Source: Acidobacteria bacterium Mor1
Lineage (GTDB): Bacteria > Acidobacteriota > Polarisedimenticolia > Polarisedimenticolales > Polarisedimenticolaceae
Assembly: GCA_001664505.1 (NCBI GenBank)
Contig: CP011806.1
Location: 5,323,873 to 5,387,872, forward strand
Direction: 5' to 3'
Length of the DNA: 64,000 bases
The notes below the pieces were generated by a model. The model worked only from the letters and a program-made list of their open reading frames with translations, was not told the DNA's origin and did no database searches. Numbering within the stretch: position 1 is the first letter of the stretch; each line of letters opens with the position of its first letter. Both the position numbers and the translations under genes were made by a program. Below, in pieces: positions 9,935 through 19,395 of the stretch.

Positions 9935-10465
9935 ATGAATACTGGAACCAACAAGCAACGTTGCCGCAAGGCGGTGCCGCTGAGCACCGACTGGGATCCG
10001 ATTGCCGAGGCACGCTCCCGCAAGCCGGTCGAGCGGCCGATGACCGGCGAGGCGGAGCGGGCGGCCGCAATCCTCGACGGCCGAGCGGATTTCGAGGCGA
10101 GAATCCTGCGCACCCTGCAGCGGGGTGTGGTGGTGTTGAGTGTGGCCCGGCCGGTGGAAGTCACCGCCGAGAACGCGTTGGACTTCCTCCGCGCGCTTCG
10201 CGAACGCAGCGAAGGGGACCGCCTGGTCGTCCTCGACGCCATCGAGATCCGCCACATCGAGAACGACGGGATGGATGCCTTGCTGGATCTGCAGGACACG
10301 CTGGTCCGCTGCGGCGGCGGGTTCGCGCTGGCGCGCCCCAGCTCCCTCGTGGCCGAGGTGCTGCACCTGGCCGGGCTCGACTGTCAGATCAAGATCTACC
10401 CGACCCTTCCGACCGCCATCGATCGCCTGTTGCTGGAATCCGAGGGCGAGACTACCTGGTCGTAG
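9935..10465 (+). CDS. STAS-domain protein (anti-anti-sigma-like)
   Basis: About 176 residues; the N-terminal 60 are basic and probably disordered. The rest fits a STAS fold: a first strand VVVLSVARPVEVTAENA, a central strand LVVLDAIEIRHIENDG, then a helix and the sequence GGGFALARPSS. In SpoIIAA-like proteins the loop at this position is DSSG, with a phosphorylated second Ser; here it reads ENDG, so an acidic residue replaces the phosphosite. That suggests a non-phosphorylatable or permanently phospho-mimicking switch. No anti-sigma kinase gene adjoins it. ATG codons at 9836 and 9926 are alternative starts. Its end overlaps the convergent gene at 10452 by 14 nt. Confidence 0.7.
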   Translation: MNTGTNKQRCRKAVPLSTDWDPIAEARSRKPVERPMTGEAERAAAILDGRADFEARILRTLQRGVVVLSVARPVEVTAENALDFLRALRERSEGDRLVVLDAIEIRHIENDGMDALLDLQDTLVRCGGGFALARPSSLVAEVLHLAGLDCQIKIYPTLPTAIDRLLLESEGETTWS

Positions 10466-11846
10466 CCGGCGTCTGCGGCCCCGGCGTGAGCGGGTGACGC
10501 AGCGCAAAGGCGAAGCGGCGGTCCTCGGGCTTCTCGTTTTCCCAGGACAGCTCCCGCCGGAAGGCGATCTCGAGTCCGGCGCGATCCTCCGCCGTACGCA
10601 GCACCCACTCATCGTTGGGGCAGACCCGGGAAGGGGCGCTTCTGCTGCCGAGCAGCCCGGCACCCGTATCGCCGTTCAGGCGAGCCTGTCGAACCAGCAA
10701 CACCTCGCGGGTCAGTTCTTCCTGGAGTTCCAGGTGTACCAGCCGCAGCACGGTGCCGTCGAAGGAGGGCATCATGTTGTCGCCGAAAGCGTTCCACCAG
10801 GCACCTTCGGGGGAGAGGTCGATCTCGAACAGGTCGAGATCCCGATCGCACAGGTAGTCCAGCTTCGAGAGCTGCTCCAGGCTGCGGCGCAGTCGATCGC
10901 TGCTGTCGGCGGTGCAGAGGCGCACGTAGGGGCGACCGACCCGGCCGAGGAGCCGGTCGAAGGTGCGTCCCAGGTGGGTGTACGCGATGCGCTCTTCGTC
11001 TCCGATGGCCAGGAGCGAGCAACCCTCGTAGCGGATCGCCGTCTCGAGGCCGGCCCGGTGGTCCAGCCCCTCCAGTCGAGAGATCCAGCGGCCCGGGTCG
11101 ACGTCGATCTGCCGCAGGCTCACGGCGAGCCGGCTATCGATGGTGTAGCTCATCAGCTGGCAGATCAGGATCGGTTCGTCGCGCAATGCCCGATTGAGCT
11201 GCCAGGCGGCGTCGAGATAGCCGGCGGCCCTCTCCGAGCGTCCGCGATCCTGCTCGATCAGCGCCAGACCGGCGAACAGCCGTTGGAGGTTCATGTGTGC
11301 CAGGAGGTTGGGGATCGGCCCGCTATAGACTTCGGCCAGGTCCAGCTCCCAGCGGGCGGGCTCGCCGGAGCGGAGGGCGCGGACCAGCGCGTCGAGGGTT
11401 TGGCTGTTCTCGTCGGCCCAGGTGAGCAAGGTCTGCGGCGGGTCGGAACGGCGTCCTTCGGTCGCCCGGTCCCAGTAGTCGCTGGCCTCATGCCAGGCGC
11501 GGTAGCCCCCTACACGCGGGGGCGGGGGGCCGGAGCGGGGCGCCTGTTCCCGCTCTTGCCGGCGATAGCGGGGCGTCAGATCGTAGTCGCCCCCCAGCTC
11601 TCCGGAGAGTTTCTCGAGGGTCCGTGCGGTGGCGTTGGCCTCCCGGGAGGGGTACTCTCGTTCCAGGTCGTCGAGACCGCCGAGGGTTTCTTCCCAGCCC
11701 TGCTGAGCGGTCTCGTAACGATGGGTCCCCAGCGAGCCCACGATCGCCAGCAGAATCGCCAGCGATCCGACGATCAGTACCGTGATCACCAGCAAGGGCT
11801 TGATCAGGCTGAAGCGTAGATTGAAGAGTGGTTTTTCCCAGTCCAT
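10452..11846 (-). CDS. Hypothetical membrane-anchored protein
   Basis: About 464 residues from the ATG at 11846, which has GAGGA upstream; the frame is open further to 11888. Residues 14-42 form one transmembrane helix (LLVITVLIVGSLAILLAIVG), so most of the protein should lie outside the cytoplasm. The remainder is Arg/Leu/Glu-rich, mostly helical, with no motif I recognise. Stretches such as LLAHMNLQRLFAGLALIEQDRG resemble helical hairpin repeats. No catalytic signature was found. It converges on the STAS gene and is divergent from the secreted gene at 11958. Function unknown. Confidence 0.65.
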   Translation of the reverse strand: MDWEKPLFNLRFSLIKPLLVITVLIVGSLAILLAIVGSLGTHRYETAQQGWEETLGGLDDLEREYPSREANATARTLEKLSGELGGDYDLTPRYRRQEREQAPRSGPPPPRVGGYRAWHEASDYWDRATEGRRSDPPQTLLTWADENSQTLDALVRALRSGEPARWELDLAEVYSGPIPNLLAHMNLQRLFAGLALIEQDRGRSERAAGYLDAAWQLNRALRDEPILICQLMSYTIDSRLAVSLRQIDVDPGRWISRLEGLDHRAGLETAIRYEGCSLLAIGDEERIAYTHLGRTFDRLLGRVGRPYVRLCTADSSDRLRRSLEQLSKLDYLCDRDLDLFEIDLSPEGAWWNAFGDNMMPSFDGTVLRLVHLELQEELTREVLLVRQARLNGDTGAGLLGSRSAPSRVCPNDEWVLRTAEDRAGLEIAFRRELSWENEKPEDRRFAFALRHPLTPGPQTPATTR

Positions 11847-11957
11847 CGTCGTCCTCGGCAGGTGGTACGGAACAAACCCTCCCGGCATCTACTTGCCCGG
11901 ACGGGTTGATTTGCCCAAACTGAGAAGGAGGGGTGTGGGCACCCCCCGGAGGCAACG

Positions 11958-12755
11958 ATGACGAAATTGAAAACGGCCGTCATTTCGACCATTCTGCTGC
12001 TCCTCTGCGGAGGGGTAACCCAAGCGGAAGAGATGCCGCCTGCCGAAGAAGAGATGAAGGCGGCGCACCATGTGCGCTTCTACCTCGGTGGCAACGTGCG
12101 GACCACGGCGACGATGACCGTCGAATCCGCCGATGGGGATTCGACGGAGTCCCAGTTCGTGCTGTTCCGCTACGATGTCGACGATGAAGACGACGGCGAT
12201 CAAAAGCTGTTGGCCTACTTCACCGGAGGCCCCGCGGAAGGACGTTCGCTACTGGTCTACAAGCATGCGCGAGCGGTGGATGAAGGTTGGGTCTACGAGC
12301 CTGAACTCGGTGCCGAACAGTCGGTGCCTGCCGACGCCCGCACTCCCTTCTTCGGGTCCCACGTCTACTGGGAAGATGTGGTCGGCCGTCCGGTCGATGC
12401 CGACGAGCACGTGCTGGAGAACCGCGCGCTGACCTACGACACCTTGCTCAGCACGCCGCGTGACCCGGGCAGCGTCGAGTTCGACTACTACACGACCAAG
12501 ATTCACCGGCAGCGGGAAGCGCCGATGCTGGTCCGCTACTACAAGGACGACGAGGTCTACCGCGAAGTGGACACCCGCACGGTGCACCGCATCCAGGGCT
12601 ACGACACCCTCATCCGGATCGAGGTGCGCGACCTGGAGTCCGGCGGCAAGACGACCCTGTATCTCGACGGCACCCAGTACGACGTCGACGGCCTCGACGA
12701 GACGCTGTTTGCCCGTGAGGCTCTGCGCGGGGCGCCCAGCGAACTGATGCCGTGA
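11958..12755 (+). CDS. Secreted hypothetical protein
   Basis: A 265-residue protein with a clear signal peptide: a Lys-containing start, then AVISTILLLLCGGVTQAEE. The mature part is acidic and beta-rich, with strands such as HHVRFYLGGNVRTTATMTV and RIEVRDLESGGKTTLYLDG. It resembles outer-membrane lipoprotein-sorting folds of the LolA/LolB or DUF4292 type in general layout, but I cannot assign it. Its stop overlaps the GTG start of the ArfB gene by GTGA, so the two are translationally coupled. Confidence 0.7.
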   Translation: MTKLKTAVISTILLLLCGGVTQAEEMPPAEEEMKAAHHVRFYLGGNVRTTATMTVESADGDSTESQFVLFRYDVDDEDDGDQKLLAYFTGGPAEGRSLLVYKHARAVDEGWVYEPELGAEQSVPADARTPFFGSHVYWEDVVGRPVDADEHVLENRALTYDTLLSTPRDPGSVEFDYYTTKIHRQREAPMLVRYYKDDEVYREVDTRTVHRIQGYDTLIRIEVRDLESGGKTTLYLDGTQYDVDGLDETLFAREALRGAPSELMP

Positions 12756-13168
12756 TCGAGATCCCCGGGGGGCCGTCGATTCCGGAGACGGAGCTCGAGT
12801 TTGCCGCCTCCCGCAGTAGTGGGCCGGGCGGACAGCACGCGAACAAGGTGTCGAGCCGCATGACCCTGCGTTGGGATGTGCGCAACTCACCCAGCGTCGA
12901 CGACGCTCAGCGCGCCCGCATCGAAGAACGCCTGGCGACCCGGGTCACCCGGGAGGGTGTGCTGGTGATGCACGCCCAGAAGCACCGCAGCCAGTCCGCC
13001 AACCGGGAACTGTTGCTTGAGCGCTTCGCCGAGGTGTTGGGCACGGCGTTCGTGCGGCGCAAGCCGCGGCGCCGCACCCGGCCGAGCCGGGCTTCCAAAG
13101 AGCGGCGATTGCGCGACAAGAAGCGTCGCGCCGAGGTGAAACAGGGCCGTGGCCGCTACGACGGGTAG
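12752..13168 (+). CDS. arfB: Alternative ribosome-rescue hydrolase ArfB
   Basis: A 138-residue class I release-factor-like protein. The catalytic GGQ sits at residues 26-28 in SSGPGGQHANKV, and the C-terminal tail is strongly basic (RRKPRRRTRPSR, then KERRLRDKKRRAEVKQ). This is the ArfB (YaeJ) layout, in which the tail enters the empty mRNA channel of stalled ribosomes and the GGQ domain hydrolyses peptidyl-tRNA. No stop-codon recognition domain is present and the length is normal for ArfB. It starts with GTG, overlapping the upstream stop by GTGA. Confidence 0.92.
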   Translation: MIEIPGGPSIPETELEFAASRSSGPGGQHANKVSSRMTLRWDVRNSPSVDDAQRARIEERLATRVTREGVLVMHAQKHRSQSANRELLLERFAEVLGTAFVRRKPRRRTRPSRASKERRLRDKKRRAEVKQGRGRYDG

Positions 13169-13192
13169 TCGCCGCAGTTCGGCTCCGTGCTG

Positions 13193-13420
13193 CTAACGGA
13201 CCACGTCGAGCAGGGTGCCGGTGGTCTCGCTGGCTGCCTTGACCACGTCGACGCCGGCGTTCACCGCCGCCTCCTGAACGGTCAGATCGACCAGCTGTTC
13301 GGCGATTCGTTCCGGCGCGGGCAGTACCTCCGCCGCCAGCTTGCCCGCCGTTTCCTTGAACTGGTCCAGGGATTGCCGCAGCCCGTTGGTTGCCGCATGT
13401 AGGGACGCTCCTTCGATCAT
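13193..13420 (-). CDS. Small protein resembling the C-terminus of flagellar rod/hook proteins
   Basis: A 75-residue gene with an excellent ribosome binding site (GGAGGT, 3 nt before the ATG). It begins ASLHAATNGLRQSLDQF and ends EAAVNAGVDVVKAASETTGTLLD. These resemble the N- and C-terminal D0 helices of FlgC/FlgG-type axial proteins, joined without a central domain. Such mini proteins occur in many genomes, often without known function. No flagellar gene lies nearby. It overlaps no other gene. The resemblance is by eye only. Confidence 0.6.
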   Translation of the reverse strand: MIEGASLHAATNGLRQSLDQFKETAGKLAAEVLPAPERIAEQLVDLTVQEAAVNAGVDVVKAASETTGTLLDVVR

Positions 13421-13603
13421 GGGACCTCCATCGGAAGACTGCCGGTTCGCGCGTCTTATCGGCCGCCGGGGCCGGGTTCTAGAGGCCGATTGTCGTAAGC
13501 CCAGTCGCTTTTTGCCCATGTTTTCCGGGCTCGTGCGCTTGAGGTGAGGCCCGCCCCTGGATAGAGTGACGGTTCTGCAATCCCGCCGGAGAAGGAACCG
13601 TCG

Positions 13604-14854
13604 ATGACCCAGAAGCACCTGTCGATTCTGTTGCTGATCGCCGCTGCCACCCTGCCCGCTGCCGCCGGGGTGATGGAGCTGCCCCTGGGCGATCCCGAAC
13701 GCCGCGACCGCCAGGTCGAGTTGGTCCTCGATGGGATCGTCGACACCCACAAGGGGGATGCGATCTCGCCCGATGCCCTGGCCGCCCGGCTGGACGGCGT
13801 TTCGCTGGTCCTGTTCGGCGAGTCCCACACCAGCATGCCGGTGCACCGGGCTCAGCTGCGGTTGATCCGCGCCCTGAACGAGCGTGGCCGGTCTGTGATG
13901 ATCGGTCTCGAGATGTACCCGGCCACGGAGCAGGAGCACCTCGACCGCTGGTCCCGGGGCTACATGACCGAGGAGGGTTTCGTCGAGGACTCCGAGTGGT
14001 ACCGCAGCTGGGGCTATCACTGGGGTTACTACCGGGACATCTTCCTCTACGCCCGCGAGCACCGGATTCCGATGCACGCCGTCAACGTGCCGCCCAAGAT
14101 CGTCCGCGCCGTGCGCGAAAAAGGGTACGACGGACTGTCCGAGGAAGAGGCGGCGTTCGTTCCCGGCGAGGTGGACTCCCAGAGCGCCGACCACCTGCGG
14201 TTGTTCAAGGCCTTCTTCGAAGATGCGGACTTCCATAACTCGATGTCCGACGAGCAGTGGCAGTCGATGCTCGACGCCCAGTGCCTGTGGGATGCGGCGA
14301 TGTCCCACAACGCGATCAAGGCGCTGGAGGCCAGCGAGGCGGAGCGTCCGGTGATGGTCGTGCTCGTCGGATCGGGGCACCTGGCCTATGACCTGGGTCT
14401 CCAGCGGCAGGCGCGCCAGTGGTTCGACGGGCCGATCGCCACGGTGATCCCCGAGCCTGTGGTCGACTCCGGCGAGACGACCCCGAAGAAGGTTCAGGCC
14501 TCCTACGCCGACTTCCTCTGGGGGCTTCCCGAGGAACGTGAGCCGCTCTACCCCTACTTCGGGGCGTCGACGCGGCTGAGCGACGACGAGCAGCGGGAGG
14601 TGGTGTTCGTCGCCCCCGAGTCGGTGGCCGCTCTGAGCGGCCTGCAGGTGGGCGATGTAGTGCTTTCGCTCAAGGGGCAGACGATCGACAGCAAGCTGCG
14701 GATGAACCGGGTGCTGGCGTCCCTGGAGTGGGGGGACTCGGTTCCCGTCAAGGTGCGGCGGGGCGAGGAAACGTTGGAGCTGACGGCCCACTTCCGGCGG
14801 ACCCTTCCTTCGGACGATGACGACGAGGGTGAGTCGGCGGAGGATGGGGAATGA
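13604..14854 (+). CDS. ChaN-family (DUF399) protein with C-terminal PDZ domain
   Basis: A 416-residue exported protein. The signal peptide is about 22 residues (LSILLLIAAATLPAAAG). The ChaN/DUF399 core covers about 45-290, with the hallmark LVLFGESHTSMPVH, then GLEMYP and VLVGSGHLAYDLG. ChaN proteins bind haem and are linked to iron. After it, residues 320-400 form a PDZ domain (VAALSGLQVGDVVLSLKG). The tail is Asp/Glu-rich. A good AAGGAA ribosome binding site precedes the ATG. The stop overlaps the next start by ATGA, and that product is also a PDZ-ended envelope peptidase, so the two likely cooperate in the periplasm. Confidence 0.85.
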   Translation: MTQKHLSILLLIAAATLPAAAGVMELPLGDPERRDRQVELVLDGIVDTHKGDAISPDALAARLDGVSLVLFGESHTSMPVHRAQLRLIRALNERGRSVMIGLEMYPATEQEHLDRWSRGYMTEEGFVEDSEWYRSWGYHWGYYRDIFLYAREHRIPMHAVNVPPKIVRAVREKGYDGLSEEEAAFVPGEVDSQSADHLRLFKAFFEDADFHNSMSDEQWQSMLDAQCLWDAAMSHNAIKALEASEAERPVMVVLVGSGHLAYDLGLQRQARQWFDGPIATVIPEPVVDSGETTPKKVQASYADFLWGLPEEREPLYPYFGASTRLSDDEQREVVFVAPESVAALSGLQVGDVVLSLKGQTIDSKLRMNRVLASLEWGDSVPVKVRRGEETLELTAHFRRTLPSDDDDEGESAEDGE

Positions 14855-17800
14855 ACCGGATCCGGCCTCTCGCTGCCGCGCTTGCTGCCCTGTTCGCCGC
14901 GGCGACGATCGCCCAGGCCGCCGAACCGGCTCCCCGGCACCATCGCCTGGAGGTCACCCTCGACCCGGCGACCCACTCCATCGAGGTGGTCGATCGGATC
15001 ACCTTGCCCGAGGCCGTAGAGAGCGTCGAGTTCCTGCTCCTCGACGGCCTCGAGGTCGAAGCCGCCGCAGGCGCGCTGGAGCGCCTCGAGGGGCGGGGCA
15101 CCGGGATCTACGACGGCGAGGCGGCGGTCGATCTGGCCCGCTACCGGGCCCGCGTCGACGGGAATGCGCTGGAGCTGCGCTATCACGGCGTGATCGATTT
15201 TTCGTTGTCCGACCCCCGGGAGGAATACACCCGCGGGTTTCGAGAGACCGCCGGCTACATCGGCGCAGATGGCGTCTACCTGGCGGCAGGGACCTTCTGG
15301 GTGCCCTATTTCGGCTCGGGCTTGATCACCTTCGACCTCAGCGTCTCTCAGCCCGAAGGTTGGCACGTGATCAGTCAAGGGGAGGGCACCTCCCGCGGTG
15401 ACGACGGCCGCGCACGCTGGAACACCGGCGCGCCGATGGAAGAGGTGCACCTGGTCGGCGGCCCGTTGATCCGTTACCGGGATACCGCCGGTGCCGTCGA
15501 GGCGCTGGTCTACCTGCGGGAGCAGGACGAGGGTCTGGCCCGCAGCTACCTGACCGCCACCGCCCAGTACGTCGAGATGTACCGGGGGTTGATCGGGCGC
15601 TATCCCTACGGCAAGTTCGCGCTGGTCGAGAACTTCTGGGAGACCGGCTACGGCATGCCGTCGTTCACCCTGCTCGGCTCCCAGGTGATTCGTTTCCCGT
15701 TCATCCTCGCGTCGTCGTACCCCCACGAGATCCTGCACAACTGGTGGGGCAACTCGGTGTTCGTCGACTACGAACGGGGCAACTGGTGCGAGGGGTTGAC
15801 CGCCTACATGGCGGACCATCTGATCCAGGAGCAGCGCGGCAAGGGCTGGGAGTACCGACGCAACACGTTGCAGAAGTACCGCAACTACGTCCAGGCTTCC
15901 CGGGACTTCCCGCTGGTCGAGTTCACCAACCGCCACAGCGCCGCCACCGAGGCGGTGGGCTACGGCAAGTCGCTGATGGGTTTTCACATGATCCGCCGGC
16001 GGCTGGGTGACGAGAAGTTCGTCCGTGCGCTTTCCGGGGTCTATCGAAAGTTCAACGGCAAGCGCGCCTCCTTCGACGATCTGCAGGCGGCCTTCGAGGA
16101 GGAGTCGGAGGAGGACCTCGGCTGGTTGTTCGAGCCCTGGTTGTTGCGGGCCGGAGCGCCCTCGCTCTCGCTCTCCGCCGAGGCGGCGGTCTCGGGTGAT
16201 GACTGGACGCTGAGCGGAGTGCTGTCCCAGGCTCACGACAGCCCGGAATGGACGATGGATGTGCCGCTGGCGGTGGTTACCGATGCGGGCACCGAGATGC
16301 ACAGCGTCCGGTTGGAAGGGCGGGATACTTCGTTCGAGTTGGAGCTGGCCGCCCGGCCTCGTCTGGTCCAGGCCGATCCGCTGTTCGATCTGTTCCGGTT
16401 GTTGGATCCCCGTGAGGTGCCTCCTTCGATCGGGCAACTATTCGGTGCTCCGGAGGTCCTGGCGGTGTTGCCCTCGGCCGAGGGGGCCGAGCAGGTAGCC
16501 CGCTACCGCCGGCTGATGGAAGGCTGGCAGGCCGACAGCCACGCCATCGAGATCAAGCTGGACCGTGAGGTCGAATCGCTGCCGGGCGATCGCCCGGTCT
16601 GGGTGCTCGGCGTCGACAACATCCACCGGCCGCAAACCGATCTGAAACTCGAGGGTAGCTCGGTGTCGGTCTACGGGGACCGCTACGCCGCGGCCGGTCA
16701 TTCCTGGGTCGATATTCTGCGGCATCCCGCCGATCCGGCGCTGGCCGTGGGCTGGCTCGTGGTTCAGCCCCCCGAGGCGTTCCCGGGGATGGGCCGCAAG
16801 CTCCCGCACTACGGCAAGTACTCCTACCTGGCCTTCGCCGGCGACGAGCCGTCCAACGTGGCCAAGGGCCAGAAGGATGTGGTCGATTCGCCGCTACGGG
16901 TCGATCTGGCAACAGGGGAGCCGGCTCCGGCGATGGAGCTGGAGGCCCGAATGGCGCTGGCGGAACTGCCGCCGGTGTTCTCCGAGGCGAAGCTGCGTGA
17001 ACACGTCACCTGGCTCGCCGATCCGGCTCGGGAGGGACGCGGCGTGGGTACCCAGGGCCTCGACGCTGCCGCCGAGTACATCGCCGAACGTTTCAAGCAG
17101 GCGGGATTGAAGCCGGCGGGAGACGGCGGGAGCTACTTCCAGGCCTTCACCGTCGAGGGACCCGACGGCCCCACCGAGGTGCGCAACGTGATCGGGTCGC
17201 TGTCCGGCAGCGACCCGGCGATGAACGGACAGTCGTCGATCCTGATCGCCCACTACGATCATCTCGGTTTCGGCTGGCCTGACGTACGGGAGGGCTTCCA
17301 GGGACAGATCCATCCCGGAGCGGACGACAACGCCAGCGGCGTGGCGGTGATGCTCGAGGTCGCGACCGCCATGGCATCCGAGGGTGGCGGGGCACGCACC
17401 ATGCTGTTCGTGGCCTCGGCCGCCGAGGAGGCCGGGAAGCTCGGAGCCGAGCACTTCGTCGAACACATGCCCGCCGGGCTTCAGCGGGACAAGATCCTCG
17501 GCGCCGTCAACATCGACAGCGTCGGCCGCCTGTTCGACGGGAAGCTGTCGGTACTCGCGACCGACACCGCCTACGAGTGGCAGCACATCTTCCGCGGCGT
17601 CAGCTACGTGACCGGTGTCGAGAGCAAGAACGTGCCCGGCCTGTTTGACGCTTCGGACCAGGGGAGCTTCATCTCGCGGGGTGTTCCGGCGGTGCAGCTC
17701 TTCACCCAGCCCCACGATGACTACCACCGGCCCGGCGATACCGCCGACAAGATCGACTACGCCGGCCTGGTCAAGGTCGCGACCTTCCTCAAGGAGACCG

Positions 17801-18162
17801 CGGCGTACCTGGTCAGTCGTCCCGAGCCGATGAAGGTGACGATTCCCGGTGTCGAGACGGCCGGGGCGGAAGAAGCCCCGGCACGGCCCCGCGGCGGACG
17901 CCGGGTCAGCTTCGGCGCGTTGCCGGACTTCGGCTTCCCGGGGCCGGGCGTGAAGTTCCAGAACGTCACCGCCGGTTCGCCGGCGGAGAAGGCAGGCTTC
18001 GAGCCGGGGGACGTGCTGCTGTCGGTCGACGGGAAGGAGATCGCCGGCCTCCGGGCCTTCTCCGACCTGCTCAAGACCTTGGCGCCGGGGCAGACCGTGC
18101 AGGCGGTGCTGCAGCGGGGCGAACAAAGGCTGGAGAAGCAGGTCACGGTCCAAGCTCGCTAG
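14851..18162 (+). CDS. M1 aminopeptidase - M28 peptidase - PDZ fusion, exported
   Basis: An 1103-residue secreted protein with signal peptide LAAALAALFAAATIAQAA. The N-terminal half is an M1 gluzincin with HEILH at 292-296 and the ligand Glu in WCEG at 314, one residue closer than in classical M1 enzymes. The second half, about 700-1000, is an M28 zinc peptidase. Its ligands are visible in IAHYDHLG, HPGADDNASG, SAAEEAG, NIDSVG and DDYHRPGDT. A PDZ domain ends the protein (ASPAEKAGFEPGDVLLSVDG). Both active sites look intact, so it should trim peptides by two aminopeptidase activities. Translationally coupled to the ChaN-PDZ gene. Confidence 0.9.
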   Translation: MNRIRPLAAALAALFAAATIAQAAEPAPRHHRLEVTLDPATHSIEVVDRITLPEAVESVEFLLLDGLEVEAAAGALERLEGRGTGIYDGEAAVDLARYRARVDGNALELRYHGVIDFSLSDPREEYTRGFRETAGYIGADGVYLAAGTFWVPYFGSGLITFDLSVSQPEGWHVISQGEGTSRGDDGRARWNTGAPMEEVHLVGGPLIRYRDTAGAVEALVYLREQDEGLARSYLTATAQYVEMYRGLIGRYPYGKFALVENFWETGYGMPSFTLLGSQVIRFPFILASSYPHEILHNWWGNSVFVDYERGNWCEGLTAYMADHLIQEQRGKGWEYRRNTLQKYRNYVQASRDFPLVEFTNRHSAATEAVGYGKSLMGFHMIRRRLGDEKFVRALSGVYRKFNGKRASFDDLQAAFEEESEEDLGWLFEPWLLRAGAPSLSLSAEAAVSGDDWTLSGVLSQAHDSPEWTMDVPLAVVTDAGTEMHSVRLEGRDTSFELELAARPRLVQADPLFDLFRLLDPREVPPSIGQLFGAPEVLAVLPSAEGAEQVARYRRLMEGWQADSHAIEIKLDREVESLPGDRPVWVLGVDNIHRPQTDLKLEGSSVSVYGDRYAAAGHSWVDILRHPADPALAVGWLVVQPPEAFPGMGRKLPHYGKYSYLAFAGDEPSNVAKGQKDVVDSPLRVDLATGEPAPAMELEARMALAELPPVFSEAKLREHVTWLADPAREGRGVGTQGLDAAAEYIAERFKQAGLKPAGDGGSYFQAFTVEGPDGPTEVRNVIGSLSGSDPAMNGQSSILIAHYDHLGFGWPDVREGFQGQIHPGADDNASGVAVMLEVATAMASEGGGARTMLFVASAAEEAGKLGAEHFVEHMPAGLQRDKILGAVNIDSVGRLFDGKLSVLATDTAYEWQHIFRGVSYVTGVESKNVPGLFDASDQGSFISRGVPAVQLFTQPHDDYHRPGDTADKIDYAGLVKVATFLKETAAYLVSRPEPMKVTIPGVETAGAEEAPARPRGGRRVSFGALPDFGFPGPGVKFQNVTAGSPAEKAGFEPGDVLLSVDGKEIAGLRAFSDLLKTLAPGQTVQAVLQRGEQRLEKQVTVQAR

Positions 18163-18202
18163 GGCGATCCCGGCTCCAGGTTCGCGAACGGCGCGGGGTG
18201 GG

Positions 18203-19393
18203 CTACCAGCGGGTCTTGCGGTCTCTTACCCGCGGTTCGCGCTCTCCTCGCGGCATGTTCCCGAGCCTCGGCCGGTGCCGGACTTTCAGGCCCCGCTTCT
18301 TCAGCTTGATCCGGACCTTGCGCATCACCTCGTCCTGTTCCCAGCTCGGATCGAAGTGAATGCGGTAGTAGGCGCGGGCGTCGCGCATGACCGTGTCCCC
18401 GATGCCCAGCCGCCGGGAATCGACCAGGGCGAGCCCCCCGGTCAGGTCGGCCAGGGAGTGAAGGGTGTCGTGCAGGTCGGCATCCAACGTGCGGGAGCGC
18501 GTGCGCCCCTCCTCCGGTTGGGCATCCGGAGGGGCTATCCCGGGGACATCCACCGGATACAGGGTGAACCCGGTGCGGTTCGCCGCGTCGATCACCTGTT
18601 GGAAGATCCGCACCCCCTGACGATCGTCGACCACCGGGTTGTCGTTGCCGGCTCCGTAGACGAACCTCGACGGCGAGGCGGGCCAACCTCCGGACAGCAA
18701 GATCGCGACCTTGCGCCCCGGAGCGTCGGCGTAGTCCAGCAGGGAGTCGGTGACGGCGGTGGAGATGTTCTGAAGCCAGGAGACCAGCATCCGGCTACGG
18801 TCGTCGAGAGCGTGCGGGTTGTTCGGACTGCTGCGGATGCCGAGCCGTCCGGGGGCAGGGTTGCCGCGGGTCATCTCGACGCCGGTGAGGATCCCCTCGG
18901 CCGGCCGGGTCCTGGCGTTCTGCAGGAGATCCGGCAGGTTCTCCGGGGTCACCCAATCGCTCAGCGCCTCGGTCATGCCGCCGTCGAAAGCCACGACCGC
19001 CACCCGGTCCTCGGTTCCCAGGGACTCCAGCTGGGATTCCAACCGGTCCAGTATTCGGTCGCGTTCCCGGCGCCGGTTGAAGTGCTCGTCGATGAAGATC
19101 AGCACGTGGACGCCCGCTTCGGACCGCGCCTGGGCATCCTCCGAACCGGCGGCGACAGCGAGCCTGCCGTCACGAATCTCCTGAACGGCGGTCACGGCGT
19201 AGTCGCGCTTGCCGATCTTCAGCTCGAAGTCTTCAGCGCTCAGGCCGGAGACCGGGTTGCCCTTCTTGTCGGTGACCACCACCTCGATGGCGCCGGGTCG
19301 TCCGTCGGCCCGGTTGGCGCCGGAGTCCGACGCCAGGGACACGGTCAGGGAGAGTGCTGAGGCCGTGGCGAGTGTCAGCATCCATCGGATCAA
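18203..19393 (-). CDS. VWFA-related secreted protein (TIGR03436-like)
   Basis: A 396-residue protein starting with TTG, supported by GGGAGG 5 nt upstream. It has a signal peptide, then the family opening IEVVVTDKKGNPVSGLSAEDFEL, and a VWFA-like domain from about residue 95. The metal-site motif is not DxSxS but IDEHFN, so the MIDAS is probably non-functional. The family is expanded in Acidobacteria with no proven role. It is followed by only 40 bp before the convergent peptidase end. It lies 2 bp downstream of a paralogue in the same direction, so the two form an operon. Confidence 0.85.
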   Translation of the reverse strand: MIRWMLTLATASALSLTVSLASDSGANRADGRPGAIEVVVTDKKGNPVSGLSAEDFELKIGKRDYAVTAVQEIRDGRLAVAAGSEDAQARSEAGVHVLIFIDEHFNRRRERDRILDRLESQLESLGTEDRVAVVAFDGGMTEALSDWVTPENLPDLLQNARTRPAEGILTGVEMTRGNPAPGRLGIRSSPNNPHALDDRSRMLVSWLQNISTAVTDSLLDYADAPGRKVAILLSGGWPASPSRFVYGAGNDNPVVDDRQGVRIFQQVIDAANRTGFTLYPVDVPGIAPPDAQPEEGRTRSRTLDADLHDTLHSLADLTGGLALVDSRRLGIGDTVMRDARAYYRIHFDPSWEQDEVMRKVRIKLKKRGLKVRHRPRLGNMPRGEREPRVRDRKTRW

Positions 19394-19395
19394 GA

